From Mycobacterium terramassiliense (GTDB lineage Bacteria; Actinomycetota; Actinomycetes; Mycobacteriales; Mycobacteriaceae): a DNA stretch of 64,000 nt. This document shows positions 26,619-35,489 of the stretch, one piece after another. The stretch spans positions 1,213,772 through 1,277,771 of the forward strand of contig NZ_LT717701.1 of NCBI RefSeq assembly GCF_900157385.1, given 5' to 3'. The notes beneath the pieces were generated by a model, which was given only the letters and a program-made list of their open reading frames with translations, ran no database searches and was not told the origin of the DNA. The first letter of the stretch is position 1, and each line of letters opens with the position of its first letter. The position numbers were made by a program, and so were the translations under genes.

Positions 26619-27844
26619 CAGCCACCGGATCCCGGTAGATCGGTCGGCGCGACAGGCCCCAGGCCGGGGTCAAGGGCGCCCTGGAGAGTGCCCGGCGTCG
26701 ATGGTGGGGGCGGCGTGGCGTTCGGCGGCGCTAGCGGCGGCCCGGCGAATGGTGATGCCAGTGGGTCGTGACTGTAGTTCCAGAAATCTCCTGGGGCGGG
26801 GACCAGTTCGGCGCCCGGCTGGCCCCAACGGGTCCCAAGCATGAGGTTGCCTTTCAGCCGGGGAACGGTCAAGTCCATGGTGATGAAAAGGTTCATGTAG
26901 TCGCCTCGGATGGCTCGATCGATGAAGTTCTGCGTATAGGGCCAGGTCGTAATTTCCACAAGCGCGTCTGCGAGTTCGGGTCCTACGTCGGCGAGTGCCT
27001 GCACGGTGGGGGCGAGGTTTTGCAAGTTGGTAACCAGATCTGATCCAGAGTCAGCGACTAGCCGCGTCGCTAGCTTGCTGAACAGGCCGAGTTTGTCCAA
27101 AGCCGTTGTAAAGTTCGGCAGTTCACGGTTAAGGATGTCGAGCGCGGCGGGCACTTTGTTCAAGGCGCGGTCGATGATCTTGTTGTTGGCGGCCAGTGTC
27201 GCCGACAACCGGTTTAGCCCATTGAGCATGCTGACGGCTTTTCCGCGTTGGCGATCGAGGATGCCAAGAAAGTCGTCGAGCCGAGCCAGCATGTCACGGA
27301 ATTGATCCTCGTGTCCGTTGAGGGCCGCGTTGAGGTTGTGAACGATATCGCCGAAATGCGCCACGCCGCCACCGTTGATCAACGATGACACCGATGCCAA
27401 GGTTTGTTCGGTGGATGGATAGATTGACGACCGGTTTAGCCCAATGGTGGCGCCGGGTTGCAGCCGTCCTTCGGGCCGCTGTTGGGCGGGTGGATCGAGG
27501 GCGAGGTGCATCGAGCCCAGTAGACTGGTCTGTCCGATGGTCGCCTCGGCGTTGGCGGGGACGATTGCGTCGGGTTTGATAGAGAATTCGACATCGGCGT
27601 GCCAGTCAGTAACCGTCATCTTGGTGATGCTGCCCACGACGACATCGCCGATCATGACTGGCGAGTTCGGTTCTAGCGTACCGACGTCGGGCAGTTCTGC
27701 GTGGTAAAGGGTCGATCCTGCACCGTGACCGACCGTGCCGGGTAGAGGCAGCGAGTTGAGCCCGCTGAATCCGCAGCCTGCGCTGCTCATAACGAGGATG
27801 CATCCGCACAGGGCGCCGACACGCTGTCGCATCACGTTGATCAT
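26618..27844 (-). CDS. mceE: Mce-family lipoprotein MceE (LprK/LprN-like)
   Basis: A 408-residue lipid-anchored Mce subunit. The signal peptide ends in a lipobox (MSSAGC, Cys at residue 24), as expected for the fifth gene of mce operons. The Mce domain covers about residues 45-125 (LYHAELPDVGTLEPNSPVMIGDVVVGSITKM), followed by a long helical region and a Pro-rich tail. It overlaps mceD by four bases (ATGA) and mceF by one base. No damage is visible. Confidence 0.92.
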   Translation of the reverse strand: MINVMRQRVGALCGCILVMSSAGCGFSGLNSLPLPGTVGHGAGSTLYHAELPDVGTLEPNSPVMIGDVVVGSITKMTVTDWHADVEFSIKPDAIVPANAEATIGQTSLLGSMHLALDPPAQQRPEGRLQPGATIGLNRSSIYPSTEQTLASVSSLINGGGVAHFGDIVHNLNAALNGHEDQFRDMLARLDDFLGILDRQRGKAVSMLNGLNRLSATLAANNKIIDRALNKVPAALDILNRELPNFTTALDKLGLFSKLATRLVADSGSDLVTNLQNLAPTVQALADVGPELADALVEITTWPYTQNFIDRAIRGDYMNLFITMDLTVPRLKGNLMLGTRWGQPGAELVPAPGDFWNYSHDPLASPFAGPPLAPPNATPPPPSTPGTLQGALDPGLGPVAPTDLPGSGG

Positions 27845-29292
27845 TGCGGTGGTGTCCCCTCACCCGGTAGGGGTGCTGATGCGCGGTCGCCCGGTGGTGA
27901 TATTGGCGCTGGTGGCGACGCGGCGTCTGCAGGTGATGGCGGCACCGCGGTGGGCAGTAACAAGCCGGGCAATCCAGTCGGGGCCGGCGAGATCGGAACA
28001 GGCGGGGCGGGAGCCGAACCAGTATCGACCGGTTGGTAGGCCGATACGGCAGGCGGGATTTCGGGTGGGCCAGGCTTGGGACCGCTGCCGCCGGGAGCCA
28101 GTTCGGGCTCGGTGTAGATCAGTTTGCTCGGATCGGGCGATCTGCTGAGGTACGGGTTGATCGGAAAGGGCAGGCTGTTGAAATTGAAGACGCTTAATGC
28201 GGGGCCCAGGTACTCCCCGCATAGCTTTGCGGTCTCTGTTGCGGTGATGTTTTCGATGCCAGCGAGGGCCCCGCAGATGAATTGGATTGGGCTAGAGACG
28301 TTATTGAATACGAACGTCCCTGGGATGGAACCGGTGTCGGGGTCGTATGCGCTGTAGGTGTTGGACACCGCCGTGGGAGCGATGTGCAGCACATTTTCCA
28401 GCGTGTCGCGCTGATCTGCCAGGGTCTGGGTGACGTTGGCCAGTCGCGCGACCTGCTCGGCGGTCTGGCTGCCTGTGTTCTTGACCAAGCGCTGAACGTC
28501 GCTGATGGCGATCGACAGGGTGCTCAGTGCGGCATCTAGATCCGAGCGGCCCTCGTCGAGCACGCTCGTGAGCGTGGCGAGTCGATCCCCGAATTGGACG
28601 ATCTGTTCGTTGCTGTCGCGCAGTGCGGTGACAAATGTCTGTAGATTCTTGATGATATCGACGAGGTTGCCACTTCCGTCGGCCAGAATCCGGCCCACAC
28701 CGGACAATTGCGCCAGAGTCTGGCGGAGCTTGTCGCCGTTGCCCCCCATCGCGTTAGCGGCGCTGTCGATGAAGTGGCCCGCAGATGTTGTCGATGTTGG
28801 GCTGGCAGGCCCCATTTCGGTAGCAAGCCGCATCAGTTGGTCTTTGACGTCGTCCCATTCGACCGGTACCGCGGTGCGTTGGAGGGGAATGACCCCACCG
28901 TCCTTCATAGCGGGCCCGCTACCAGGCTGGTAGGTCGGGGTTAGTTGGACATAGCGTGCTGCGACAAGGTTTTGGGCCACGATGACCGCCTTCGCGTCAG
29001 CGGGAATAGGCGCATCGCTGTCGACGGCCAGTATCATTTTGACACGGTCGCCATCTGGGTCGATGCCGGTGATGGTGCCGACCTTGATACCGGCCACTCG
29101 CACGTCGTCGCCGACGTAGATAGCGTTGGCGGCGCTGAAATACCCAGTGATGGTCAGAGGTCGAAAAAAGGTAGCCCGCACGATAACTGCGCTGGCTCCA
29201 AGCAACGAGCCGACCAGAACGGCCGCGATGGCAATCATCGCCGTCATGCGTGGCACGCGGCTGAGCCGGCTGAACAGAATGGATGCTCTCAT
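27841..29292 (-). CDS. mceD: Mce-family protein MceD
   Basis: A 483-residue Mce subunit with an N-terminal membrane helix (residues ~12-35, MIAIAAVLVGSLLGASAVIV) and an Mce domain (FSAANAIYVGDDVRVAGIKVGTITGI). A coiled helical middle and a Pro-rich C-terminus follow, the tail preceded by the block LIYTEPELAPGGSGPKPG often seen in this subunit. I chose the ATG at 29292 because it overlaps the mceC stop by four bases; a start 11 codons upstream would enter mceC. It is part of the uninterrupted mceB-F stretch. Confidence 0.92.
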   Translation of the reverse strand: MRASILFSRLSRVPRMTAMIAIAAVLVGSLLGASAVIVRATFFRPLTITGYFSAANAIYVGDDVRVAGIKVGTITGIDPDGDRVKMILAVDSDAPIPADAKAVIVAQNLVAARYVQLTPTYQPGSGPAMKDGGVIPLQRTAVPVEWDDVKDQLMRLATEMGPASPTSTTSAGHFIDSAANAMGGNGDKLRQTLAQLSGVGRILADGSGNLVDIIKNLQTFVTALRDSNEQIVQFGDRLATLTSVLDEGRSDLDAALSTLSIAISDVQRLVKNTGSQTAEQVARLANVTQTLADQRDTLENVLHIAPTAVSNTYSAYDPDTGSIPGTFVFNNVSSPIQFICGALAGIENITATETAKLCGEYLGPALSVFNFNSLPFPINPYLSRSPDPSKLIYTEPELAPGGSGPKPGPPEIPPAVSAYQPVDTGSAPAPPVPISPAPTGLPGLLLPTAVPPSPADAASPPAPISPPGDRASAPLPGEGTPPQ

Positions 29293-30368
29293 CGTGGCGG
29301 TACCGGAATCTGGCGGTGGGGCCACGGGAACTCAGCGCGGGGTGCGGTGCGATCGGGCGCCTGCCCGGTGGCGTTGCCACGCCGGAATCCGAACGCGTAG
29401 TCCAGGAATGGCTGCAGAGTTAGCACGGCCAAGTTGGCGACGTAGGCCGTGGCGTAATGTCCGGTGGCGATGGTTTCTGCTTGCGTGATCTCGTATTTGT
29501 ACACGCCGGGTAGGACTTTGGAGATGGTGTCGCGGTTTTTTTCTAGCATCGCGGTAACCGAGTTCAGTTTCTCCAGAGTGGGTTTCAGTTGGTTCTCGTT
29601 GTCGGCCACCAGACCTGAAAGCTGATGCGACACCGCCGATATCGAGACAAGCAGGTCGACAATGACGTGTCGGCGCTGTGCGAGAACATCGAGCAGGGCG
29701 TTGGCGTTGAGGATGAGTGAGTTGACCTTCTGGCTGCGCTCCGACAAGACACCAGTCACGTCGGCTGCGTGTTTGACCAAGTCGCGAAGGGACTCGTCAC
29801 GGCTGTTCAACGACCGGGACAGTTGGGTCAGACCATCAAAGGTCGGGCCTAGCTGAGGCGCGATGTGGTCGATGGTCGCTGACAAAGTGTCCAACGACTG
29901 GTTCAGTGAGGCGGTGTTGATGCCCGCGACATCGGTGGTGAGATCGCCGATCGCGTCGGACAGCGAATACGGCGACGATGTGCGCGAAACCGGAATCGTT
30001 GTCAGCGGCGCCATGGTCCGGCTGCCGGCGGACTCTAACGTCAACATCCGTCGCCCAAGTAGAGAGCCGGTTCGGATGTGGGCGGTCGTCTCGTTTCCGA
30101 ACTGCACCTTGCCGTCGACAGTGAAAGTGACCACGACCTTACCGCCGCGCAGCGCCACCTCGGAAATGTCGCCGACCTTGACCCCGGATACTTTGACGTC
30201 GTTGCCGACTTCTAGGCCGCCTGCCTCCGTGAAGACGGCCTGGTAACGCACCTTGGTGGCCCAGTTCACCAGCTGCACAGGCTGAAGGCCGACGGCAATG
30301 ACCAAAACGATCAACGCGACGCCGATGAAGCCCGCTCGAAAAAGTTGCGGTGCACGGTATTTCAGCAT
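29289..30368 (-). CDS. mceC: Mce-family protein MceC
   Basis: A 359-residue Mce subunit. The N-terminal helix (about residues 11-30, FIGVALIVLVIAVGLQPVQL) anchors it, the Mce domain follows (VFTEAGGLEVGNDVKVSGVKVGDISEV), and a long helical section builds the transport tunnel. I chose the ATG at 30368, one base after the mceB stop; the frame is open to 30461, but that lies inside mceB. It overlaps mceD by four bases. Confidence 0.92.
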   Translation of the reverse strand: MLKYRAPQLFRAGFIGVALIVLVIAVGLQPVQLVNWATKVRYQAVFTEAGGLEVGNDVKVSGVKVGDISEVALRGGKVVVTFTVDGKVQFGNETTAHIRTGSLLGRRMLTLESAGSRTMAPLTTIPVSRTSSPYSLSDAIGDLTTDVAGINTASLNQSLDTLSATIDHIAPQLGPTFDGLTQLSRSLNSRDESLRDLVKHAADVTGVLSERSQKVNSLILNANALLDVLAQRRHVIVDLLVSISAVSHQLSGLVADNENQLKPTLEKLNSVTAMLEKNRDTISKVLPGVYKYEITQAETIATGHYATAYVANLAVLTLQPFLDYAFGFRRGNATGQAPDRTAPRAEFPWPHRQIPVPPR

Positions 30369-30369
30369 T

Positions 30370-31395
30370 TTAGGGCTCTGCGCACCTTCCGGTTTCTTGT
30401 TTGACCCAGGGCAGTACCGTCGTCCCGCCCTGGCCATTGGTGAACCGCAGAGACATGCCACAGATGTATTCGTTGACGAAACTTCCGTAAGACCCCATGC
30501 GGGTTAGCTTTCGGTAGTTGTCGGGGGCCCTGCGCAATCCGATCTCGAGGACGTCTTTGCGCTGATCCAGCAGCGGCGCGAGACGGTTGAGTTGGTCGAC
30601 TGTGCTCTTCAACGGCGAACGGGCCCGGCCCAGCAAGTCGGCGATGGATGCAGTGCCGTTGTCGAGAGCCGTGATGGCATCACCGATCGGATCGCGGTCG
30701 GCCGCGAGCCCCGACATCAGCTTTTCGAGCCGCTCGACGGTGCTCGAGAATTGGTCGCCGTCGCGTGACAGGGTGTCAACCACAATGCCGAAGTTGTCGA
30801 TGACCTGCTCGATGGTCTGGTTGTTGTCAGCCAACGTTCGTGTGAATGACGAGGTCTTGCTCAACACGGAGTTGAGCACCGCCCCCTTGTCTTGCAGGGC
30901 ACGTAACAGCGATGACGTGAGGGCATTGAGGTCGGCTGGGCTCAAGCCCCGCAACACGGGTTTGAGGCCGCCCAACAGCAGGTCGAGATCTAACGCCGGC
31001 GCGGTGCGATCGGCTGGAATCTGTGAGCCCGCAGGGATCATGCGCGTTGATCCCGGTGTATTGACCAGCTCGAGATAACGGTCTCCGACCAGGTTGAGGT
31101 AGCGCACTACGGCCTTGGTGCCGGACGTGAGCACTGTTGTGCGGTCGGCGTCGAACGTCACGATGACGTTCTTGTCCTGTTGCAGATCGACCGCCGAGAT
31201 CGTGCCGACCCTAATGCCGGCGACTCGGACGGTATCGCCGGCCTTGAGACTGGATGCGTCCGAAAAGACCGCCGAGTAGGTGTTGGTGTCGCTAGTGCGC
31301 TGCTGTGAGAACACCATGAACAGGAACGCGGTCAGCAGGGCCGCCACGATGAAGAAGGCCGTGAATTTGAACGCTGAGGACCGAGCGAGATTCAT
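30370..31395 (-). CDS. mceB: Mce-family protein MceB
   Basis: A 341-residue Mce subunit: N-terminal membrane helix (residues ~8-28, AFKFTAFFIVAALLTAFLFM), Mce domain (VFSDASSLKAGDTVRVAGIRVGTISAV), then helices. The ATG at 31395 once formed an ATGA overlap with the mceA stop: after virtual removal of the insertion sequence the mceA frame ends exactly at 31392-31394. At present the element separates it from mceA by 2.6 kb, so mceB-F may be silenced or driven from a promoter inside the element or in the 37 bases in front of mceB. Confidence 0.92.
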   Translation of the reverse strand: MNLARSSAFKFTAFFIVAALLTAFLFMVFSQQRTSDTNTYSAVFSDASSLKAGDTVRVAGIRVGTISAVDLQQDKNVIVTFDADRTTVLTSGTKAVVRYLNLVGDRYLELVNTPGSTRMIPAGSQIPADRTAPALDLDLLLGGLKPVLRGLSPADLNALTSSLLRALQDKGAVLNSVLSKTSSFTRTLADNNQTIEQVIDNFGIVVDTLSRDGDQFSSTVERLEKLMSGLAADRDPIGDAITALDNGTASIADLLGRARSPLKSTVDQLNRLAPLLDQRKDVLEIGLRRAPDNYRKLTRMGSYGSFVNEYICGMSLRFTNGQGGTTVLPWVKQETGRCAEP

Positions 31396-31425
31396 CCCGG
31401 CTGTCCGATCTGCCCGTTATTGCGG

Positions 31426-31432
31426 GGTGGGC
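31426..31432. repeat. Target site duplication, left copy (GGTGGGC)
   Basis: GGTGGGC lies directly outside the TGTC terminus of the insertion sequence and recurs exactly at 34066-34072. Confidence 0.88.
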
Positions 31433-31597
31433 TGTCGGCTGCCAGGTGAATGGGACCACTTCAGAGCTGGTTTTGCCATGAGCATGGGACCACCTGTTTG
31501 CCATTGATGGGACCACTCGACTGGCTGGTTTGCCAGTTATGGGACCACCCGGCGTGGTGTCGGGTTCTTCCGGTAGTTGGGCCGCTGTATTGGCCTG

Positions 31598-33151
31598 ATG
31601 AGCTACCGGGAGGTGTCGGTGATCGAGATCGTGGAGATGCTGCGGCTGTGGCTGCAGGGGTTGGGGTTGCGGGAGGTGGCCCGGCTGTCGGGCACCGACC
31701 GCAAAACGGTGCGACGCTACGTCGACCGAGCCCGTGCTAGTGGGCTGGACCGCGATGGTGGAGACGGTCAGCTCACTGATGAGTTGATCGCGGCGGTGAT
31801 TGCCGGAGTGCGTCCGCACCGGCCCAGCGGCAAGAGCCTGGCGTGGGAGACGATCGCTGCAGAGCATGAGCAGATCAAGGCCTGGCTCAAAGACGGATTG
31901 ACGCTGACCAAGATCCACACGCTGCTTGGGCGCCGCGGTGTGGTGGTGTCCTATCGGACGCTGAATCGTTACGCCACAACCGAATTGGATTTCGGACGCC
32001 GTCAAGCCACGGTGCCGGTGGCCGACTGCGAACCGGGTGCGGAGGTGCAGGTCGACTTCGGCCGCCTCGGGATGCTCACCGACGCCAGCGATGGTCGGCG
32101 CCGAGTCGTGCAGGGGTTGATCTTTACCGCGGTGTATTCGCGGCACATGTTCGTCTGGCCCACCTACCGCCAGACCCTGAACGATGTGATCGCCGGGTTC
32201 GATGCGGCGTGGGCGTTCTTCGGCGGGGTGTTCGCGGTGGTGATCCCTGACAACATGAAAGCCATCGTCACCACCGCGCATGCGACCGAGCCTCGGCTCA
32301 ACGATGCGTTCCGCGAGTATGCGCAGGCTCGTGGGTTTGCGGTCGACCCGGCGCGGGTGCGCAGCCCGAAAGATAAGCCACGGGTGGAACGCATGGTGCA
32401 GTATGTGCGATCGAATTTCTTTGCCGGAGAAGATTTCCGGGATCTCAATGACTGTCGCAGCCGCGCCGAACATTGGTGCGCTCAGACCGCCGGTATGCGC
32501 ATTCACGGCACCACCCGCCTGCGGCCGGCCGAGGTGTTCATCGGCGATGAGCTGCCCGCACTAGGGCCCGTATCCGACACCGCCTTCGACGTTCCGATCT
32601 GGACGCGCCCGAAAGTGGCCCCGGACCGCCACGTCCAGGTCGCCAAAGCCCTCTACAGCGTGCCCGGAGAGCTGGTCGGCAAGCGCATCGAGGCCCGTGC
32701 TGATGCACACTCGGTCAAGCTCTATTGGCGTGGTGAGCTGATCAAGGTGCATCCGGTCGTGGCCCCGGGTCGCCGCCATACTGATCCGGCCGATCTTCCC
32801 TCTGAGGTGTCGGTCTATGCGATGCGTGATCTGAATGCCCTGCAGCGCAAGGCAGCCGCCCACGGCACCCATGTCGGCACCTACGCGGCAGCGGTGCTCG
32901 AGCATCCGCTGCCGTGGACCAAGATGCGTCAGGTCTACCGGCTGCTGGGGCTGGTGCGCCGCCACGGCGCCGAGGAGGTCGACGACGCGTGCCGGCGTGC
33001 CCTGGACGCCGAGGTGATCGACGTCGGGCTGATCGAGCGGATCTTGACCCGCGGCGGCGGTGAACAACTGCCCCTGCTACCGAAACCGCCCGGGGCAGCG
33101 TCGCGGTTTGTCCGAGAAAGCTCTGATTTCGCGGTGCGGAGGCCTTCATGA
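31598..33151 (+). CDS. istA: IS21-family transposase IstA
   Basis: A 517-residue DDE transposase. The N-terminal helix-turn-helix is LREVARLSGTDRKTVRRYV. The integrase core has the first Asp in EVQVDFGRLG, the second in VVIPDNMKAIV and the Glu in KPRVERMVQYV. A Mu-type beta-barrel segment follows (ALYSVPGELVGKRIEAR). The ATG at 31598 gives the usual family start; a GTG at 31619 has a better ribosome site (GGGAGG) and may be the one used. The stop overlaps istB by four bases. Both genes look intact. Confidence 0.93.
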   Translation: MSYREVSVIEIVEMLRLWLQGLGLREVARLSGTDRKTVRRYVDRARASGLDRDGGDGQLTDELIAAVIAGVRPHRPSGKSLAWETIAAEHEQIKAWLKDGLTLTKIHTLLGRRGVVVSYRTLNRYATTELDFGRRQATVPVADCEPGAEVQVDFGRLGMLTDASDGRRRVVQGLIFTAVYSRHMFVWPTYRQTLNDVIAGFDAAWAFFGGVFAVVIPDNMKAIVTTAHATEPRLNDAFREYAQARGFAVDPARVRSPKDKPRVERMVQYVRSNFFAGEDFRDLNDCRSRAEHWCAQTAGMRIHGTTRLRPAEVFIGDELPALGPVSDTAFDVPIWTRPKVAPDRHVQVAKALYSVPGELVGKRIEARADAHSVKLYWRGELIKVHPVVAPGRRHTDPADLPSEVSVYAMRDLNALQRKAAAHGTHVGTYAAAVLEHPLPWTKMRQVYRLLGLVRRHGAEEVDDACRRALDAEVIDVGLIERILTRGGGEQLPLLPKPPGAASRFVRESSDFAVRRPS

Positions 33152-33960
33152 GCCCACAGCGCCCCGACGCCACGCCGGCGGTCAAGCCAATCGAGGTGTC
33201 CGGCGAGCTCAAAGCGTTGATGCGCCGCCTCAAACTCGGCCAGCTGCTCGACACGCTGCCCGAACGGCTGGCGCTGGCCCGTACCAACCGGCTACCACAC
33301 CACGACTTCCTGGAACTGTTGTTCGCAGATGAGGTCACCCGCCGCGACCGCGAATCCGCGACCCGGCGCGCCAAGGCCGCCCATCTCGATCCGGCCATGC
33401 AGCTACAGGCCTGGGATGACTCCGCCGCCGTGGCTTTCGATCAACAACTATGGGCCGAGCTGACCTCACTGCGGTTCCTCGCCGACGCCTACAACGTGCT
33501 CGTCATGGGACCGGTAGGAGTGGGAAAGACGTTCTTGGCCAACGCATTAGGTCACATCGCGGTACGCCGGCATCACAGCGTGCACACCGAACGGGCCGAC
33601 AAAATGTTCAAACGCCTTCGCGGGGCACGCCTGGACGGCAGCTACGAAGACGAGATGCGCAAACTGCACCGCGTCGAACTGCTGATAATCGATGACCTCG
33701 CGCTGCACCGCCTGGAGGCCACCGAGACGACCGACTTCTACGAGATCATCGTCGAACGCCACCGCGCCGCATCGACCGTCATCACCAGCAACCGCGAACC
33801 ACCCGAGATCCTGACCATGATGGCCGACCCGCTGCTGGCCCAATCCGCGATGGACCGACTGCAATCAGCGGCCTACGAACTCGTCGTCGAAGGCGAGTCC
33901 TACCGGCAACGCCAGAAGCCAGGAAACCGAAAGCCGGCCTCTCCGACTGCGTCGGATTGA
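33148..33960 (+). CDS. istB: IS21-family helper ATPase IstB
   Basis: A 270-residue AAA+ ATPase partner of IstA. Walker A is GPVGVGKT (about residue 121) and Walker B is ELLIIDDLAL (about residue 177), followed by the sensor region STVITSNREPPE. The N-terminal helical domain (LKLGQLLDTLPERL...HHDFLELLFADE) is typical of the common IstB type and unlike the istB at 6015. It is coupled to istA by an ATGA overlap. Confidence 0.94.
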   Translation: MSPQRPDATPAVKPIEVSGELKALMRRLKLGQLLDTLPERLALARTNRLPHHDFLELLFADEVTRRDRESATRRAKAAHLDPAMQLQAWDDSAAVAFDQQLWAELTSLRFLADAYNVLVMGPVGVGKTFLANALGHIAVRRHHSVHTERADKMFKRLRGARLDGSYEDEMRKLHRVELLIIDDLALHRLEATETTDFYEIIVERHRAASTVITSNREPPEILTMMADPLLAQSAMDRLQSAAYELVVEGESYRQRQKPGNRKPASPTASD

Positions 33961-34025
33961 CCGGCAACCACCCCTTCCGCCACTATCAACACACGGCCTA
34001 CAACCGGAACAACCCGGTCCCATGC

Positions 34026-35225
34026 TCATGGCAAACCAGAGGTCCCATCACCCTGGCAGGCGACAGGTGGGCCGTCGATGGGCCCGAACAGCAGTTGCTT
34101 GAGCCCGTCGGAGTTAAGTAACCAACCTGGGTTGCCGTACCTTGCTGGGTTGGTTCCGATGTCGGCGATCAGGTAGGGCGGCAGTTTCTCGAATCCGACA
34201 TCGGGCATGCCAAGATCGGCGCAGTGTGGTCCGCCCGTGGCGGCTACCTTCGGCAGGTCCTGCGGCCAACGGTAGCGCTCCTTGCCCAGCAAGATGCTGC
34301 CTAACCCCAGCAGGCCGGGAACCGGGCTGGGCGGGTTATGAACGTATGGCAGCATCCCGGCCACGACACAATTGAGCGAGATGTGGTAGCGGTTCAGCAG
34401 TGTCGTGGTCGGGATCAACAGGCCCAATAGGTCGGTAAGCGGTTGCCTGTTGGTACCCACTACGTCGTTGCCCACGTCGGCCAAGCCGATGACGCTCAGT
34501 AGTGCGGCGTCGAGGTTGTCGTGTTCGTCAATGAGGGTTTGGCTGATGCGAGTGCCGTTGTCAAACACCCGGATTAAATCCGGAGCGGCGTCGGCGTAGG
34601 CGTTGAGCACATCCGGAGCCGCGTCGAACTCGTGGTCAAGTTGAGGCAGGCTGGGCTGGATGGTAGCCAGAAAGTGGTCGAGATCTGCGATCATCTGGCC
34701 GATCTTGTGGCCGCGACCACTCAGCGCGGACGACAGCGCACTAAATGTTGCGTTGAGCTTCGCGGGTTCGATCTTTGACAACAGTGCCGACAGTTGTTGA
34801 AACACCGTGTTGATTTCGACGGTGACATGGTCAGCGTCAAGGACCTGTCCGGCATGCATCGCTTCCGGGGAAGGGGTCGCCGGAGGCCGGAGCTGGATGT
34901 ACTTAGCACCAAAGACTGTGGTCGAGGCGATGTCGACGAGCACATTGGCGGGTATCAAGTGAAGCTGCGATGGATCCATCGCCAGATGAATCGCTGCTTG
35001 CCCATTGGGAAGGTCATCGATCGAGGTCACGCGGCCCACCTGGACGCCAAGCATTTTGACCTTGGCCTCGGGGTTCATCACCAATCCGGCACGACTGGAC
35101 AAGATCGTCACCGCGACGGTCGGCGTCAGCGCGCCACGAAACATCTGAGCCGCCAGCACCACCACAGAGACGATGGCCCCAGTGGTCAGGAGGCCCAACA
35201 GTGCGCGCAACAGCCTACGGGACAA
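34026..35225 (-). CDS. mceA: Mce-family protein MceA, last residues replaced by insertion-sequence DNA
   Basis: A 399-residue Mce subunit. The N-terminal helix (about residues 7-28, ALLGLLTTGAIVSVVVLAAQM) is followed by the Mce domain (LSSRAGLVMNPEAKVKMLGVQVGRVTSI) and the helical needle. The final 12 codons, after GPIDGPP, come from the insertion sequence. Without it the protein would end GPIDGPPRNNGQIGQPG at 397 residues, with its stop overlapping mceB. The gene is therefore nearly full length. The only usable start is TTG at 35225, with an in-frame stop at about 35280 and no good ribosome site. No yrbE gene precedes it, which is abnormal for mceA and fits a rearrangement breakpoint here. 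Confidence 0.9.
   Translation of the reverse strand: MSRRLLRALLGLLTTGAIVSVVVLAAQMFRGALTPTVAVTILSSRAGLVMNPEAKVKMLGVQVGRVTSIDDLPNGQAAIHLAMDPSQLHLIPANVLVDIASTTVFGAKYIQLRPPATPSPEAMHAGQVLDADHVTVEINTVFQQLSALLSKIEPAKLNATFSALSSALSGRGHKIGQMIADLDHFLATIQPSLPQLDHEFDAAPDVLNAYADAAPDLIRVFDNGTRISQTLIDEHDNLDAALLSVIGLADVGNDVVGTNRQPLTDLLGLLIPTTTLLNRYHISLNCVVAGMLPYVHNPPSPVPGLLGLGSILLGKERYRWPQDLPKVAATGGPHCADLGMPDVGFEKLPPYLIADIGTNPARYGNPGWLLNSDGLKQLLFGPIDGPPVACQGDGTSGLP
34066..34072. repeat. Target site duplication, right copy (GGTGGGC)
   Basis: Exact copy of the seven bases at 31426-31432, immediately after the ACA end of the element, within mceA codons. Confidence 0.88.
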
Positions 35226-35489
35226 GGGCCTACTCGCCGGCTTCGTAGACGTTGATGTGGGCGGACAGGGATACTCCGGTCAGCAGTCGCTGAGTATCGA
35301 ACGGCGACAAATGTCTATAGTCGCGCTGCAATGCGCTCCAAGTCGAGCCCCAGAGTGACAACGATGGCCTCCAGACGGTGCAAATCTGCCTTGAAAAGAC
35401 TGTCAGTTCGACGAGCGTGATGTCATCAGCCACTCGTCGGCTGTTTGGGGGCTCATCGCCGACGATCGCGCAGCGTGTATTCACGCAGT
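35226..35489. other. Spacer between PucR regulator and mceA, likely rearrangement breakpoint
   Basis: 264 bases where yrbEA-yrbEB would be expected. An 84-codon minus-strand frame (GTG at 35484, stop at 35230) and an overlapping frame ending in LGLDLERIAARL look partly protein-like, but neither matches anything I recognise and neither has a ribosome site. They may be remnants. The left end abuts mceA. Confidence 0.4.

Larger units (their letters stand above)
31433..34065 (+). mobile_element. IS21-type insertion sequence inside the mce operon
   Basis: A 2,633-base element. The ends are inverted: TGTCGGCTGCCAGGTGA on the left against TGTCGCCTGCCAGGGTGA read inward from the right. Both ends are followed by several copies of ATGGGACC (at least four on the left). 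It carries istA and istB with an ATGA overlap and is flanked by perfect 7-base repeats. It belongs to a different IS21 subgroup from the element at 5886: the terminal repeats and both proteins are clearly distinct. It lies in the last codons of mceA, opposite to the direction of mce transcription. Confidence 0.93.

Noticed and set aside
31440..34055. Shorter boundaries for the mce insertion sequence at TGA(A)TGGGACC
   Set aside because: With those ends no target duplication appears. Extending to TGTCGGC...GCGACA gives matching inverted ends and a perfect 7-base duplication that also restores mceA.
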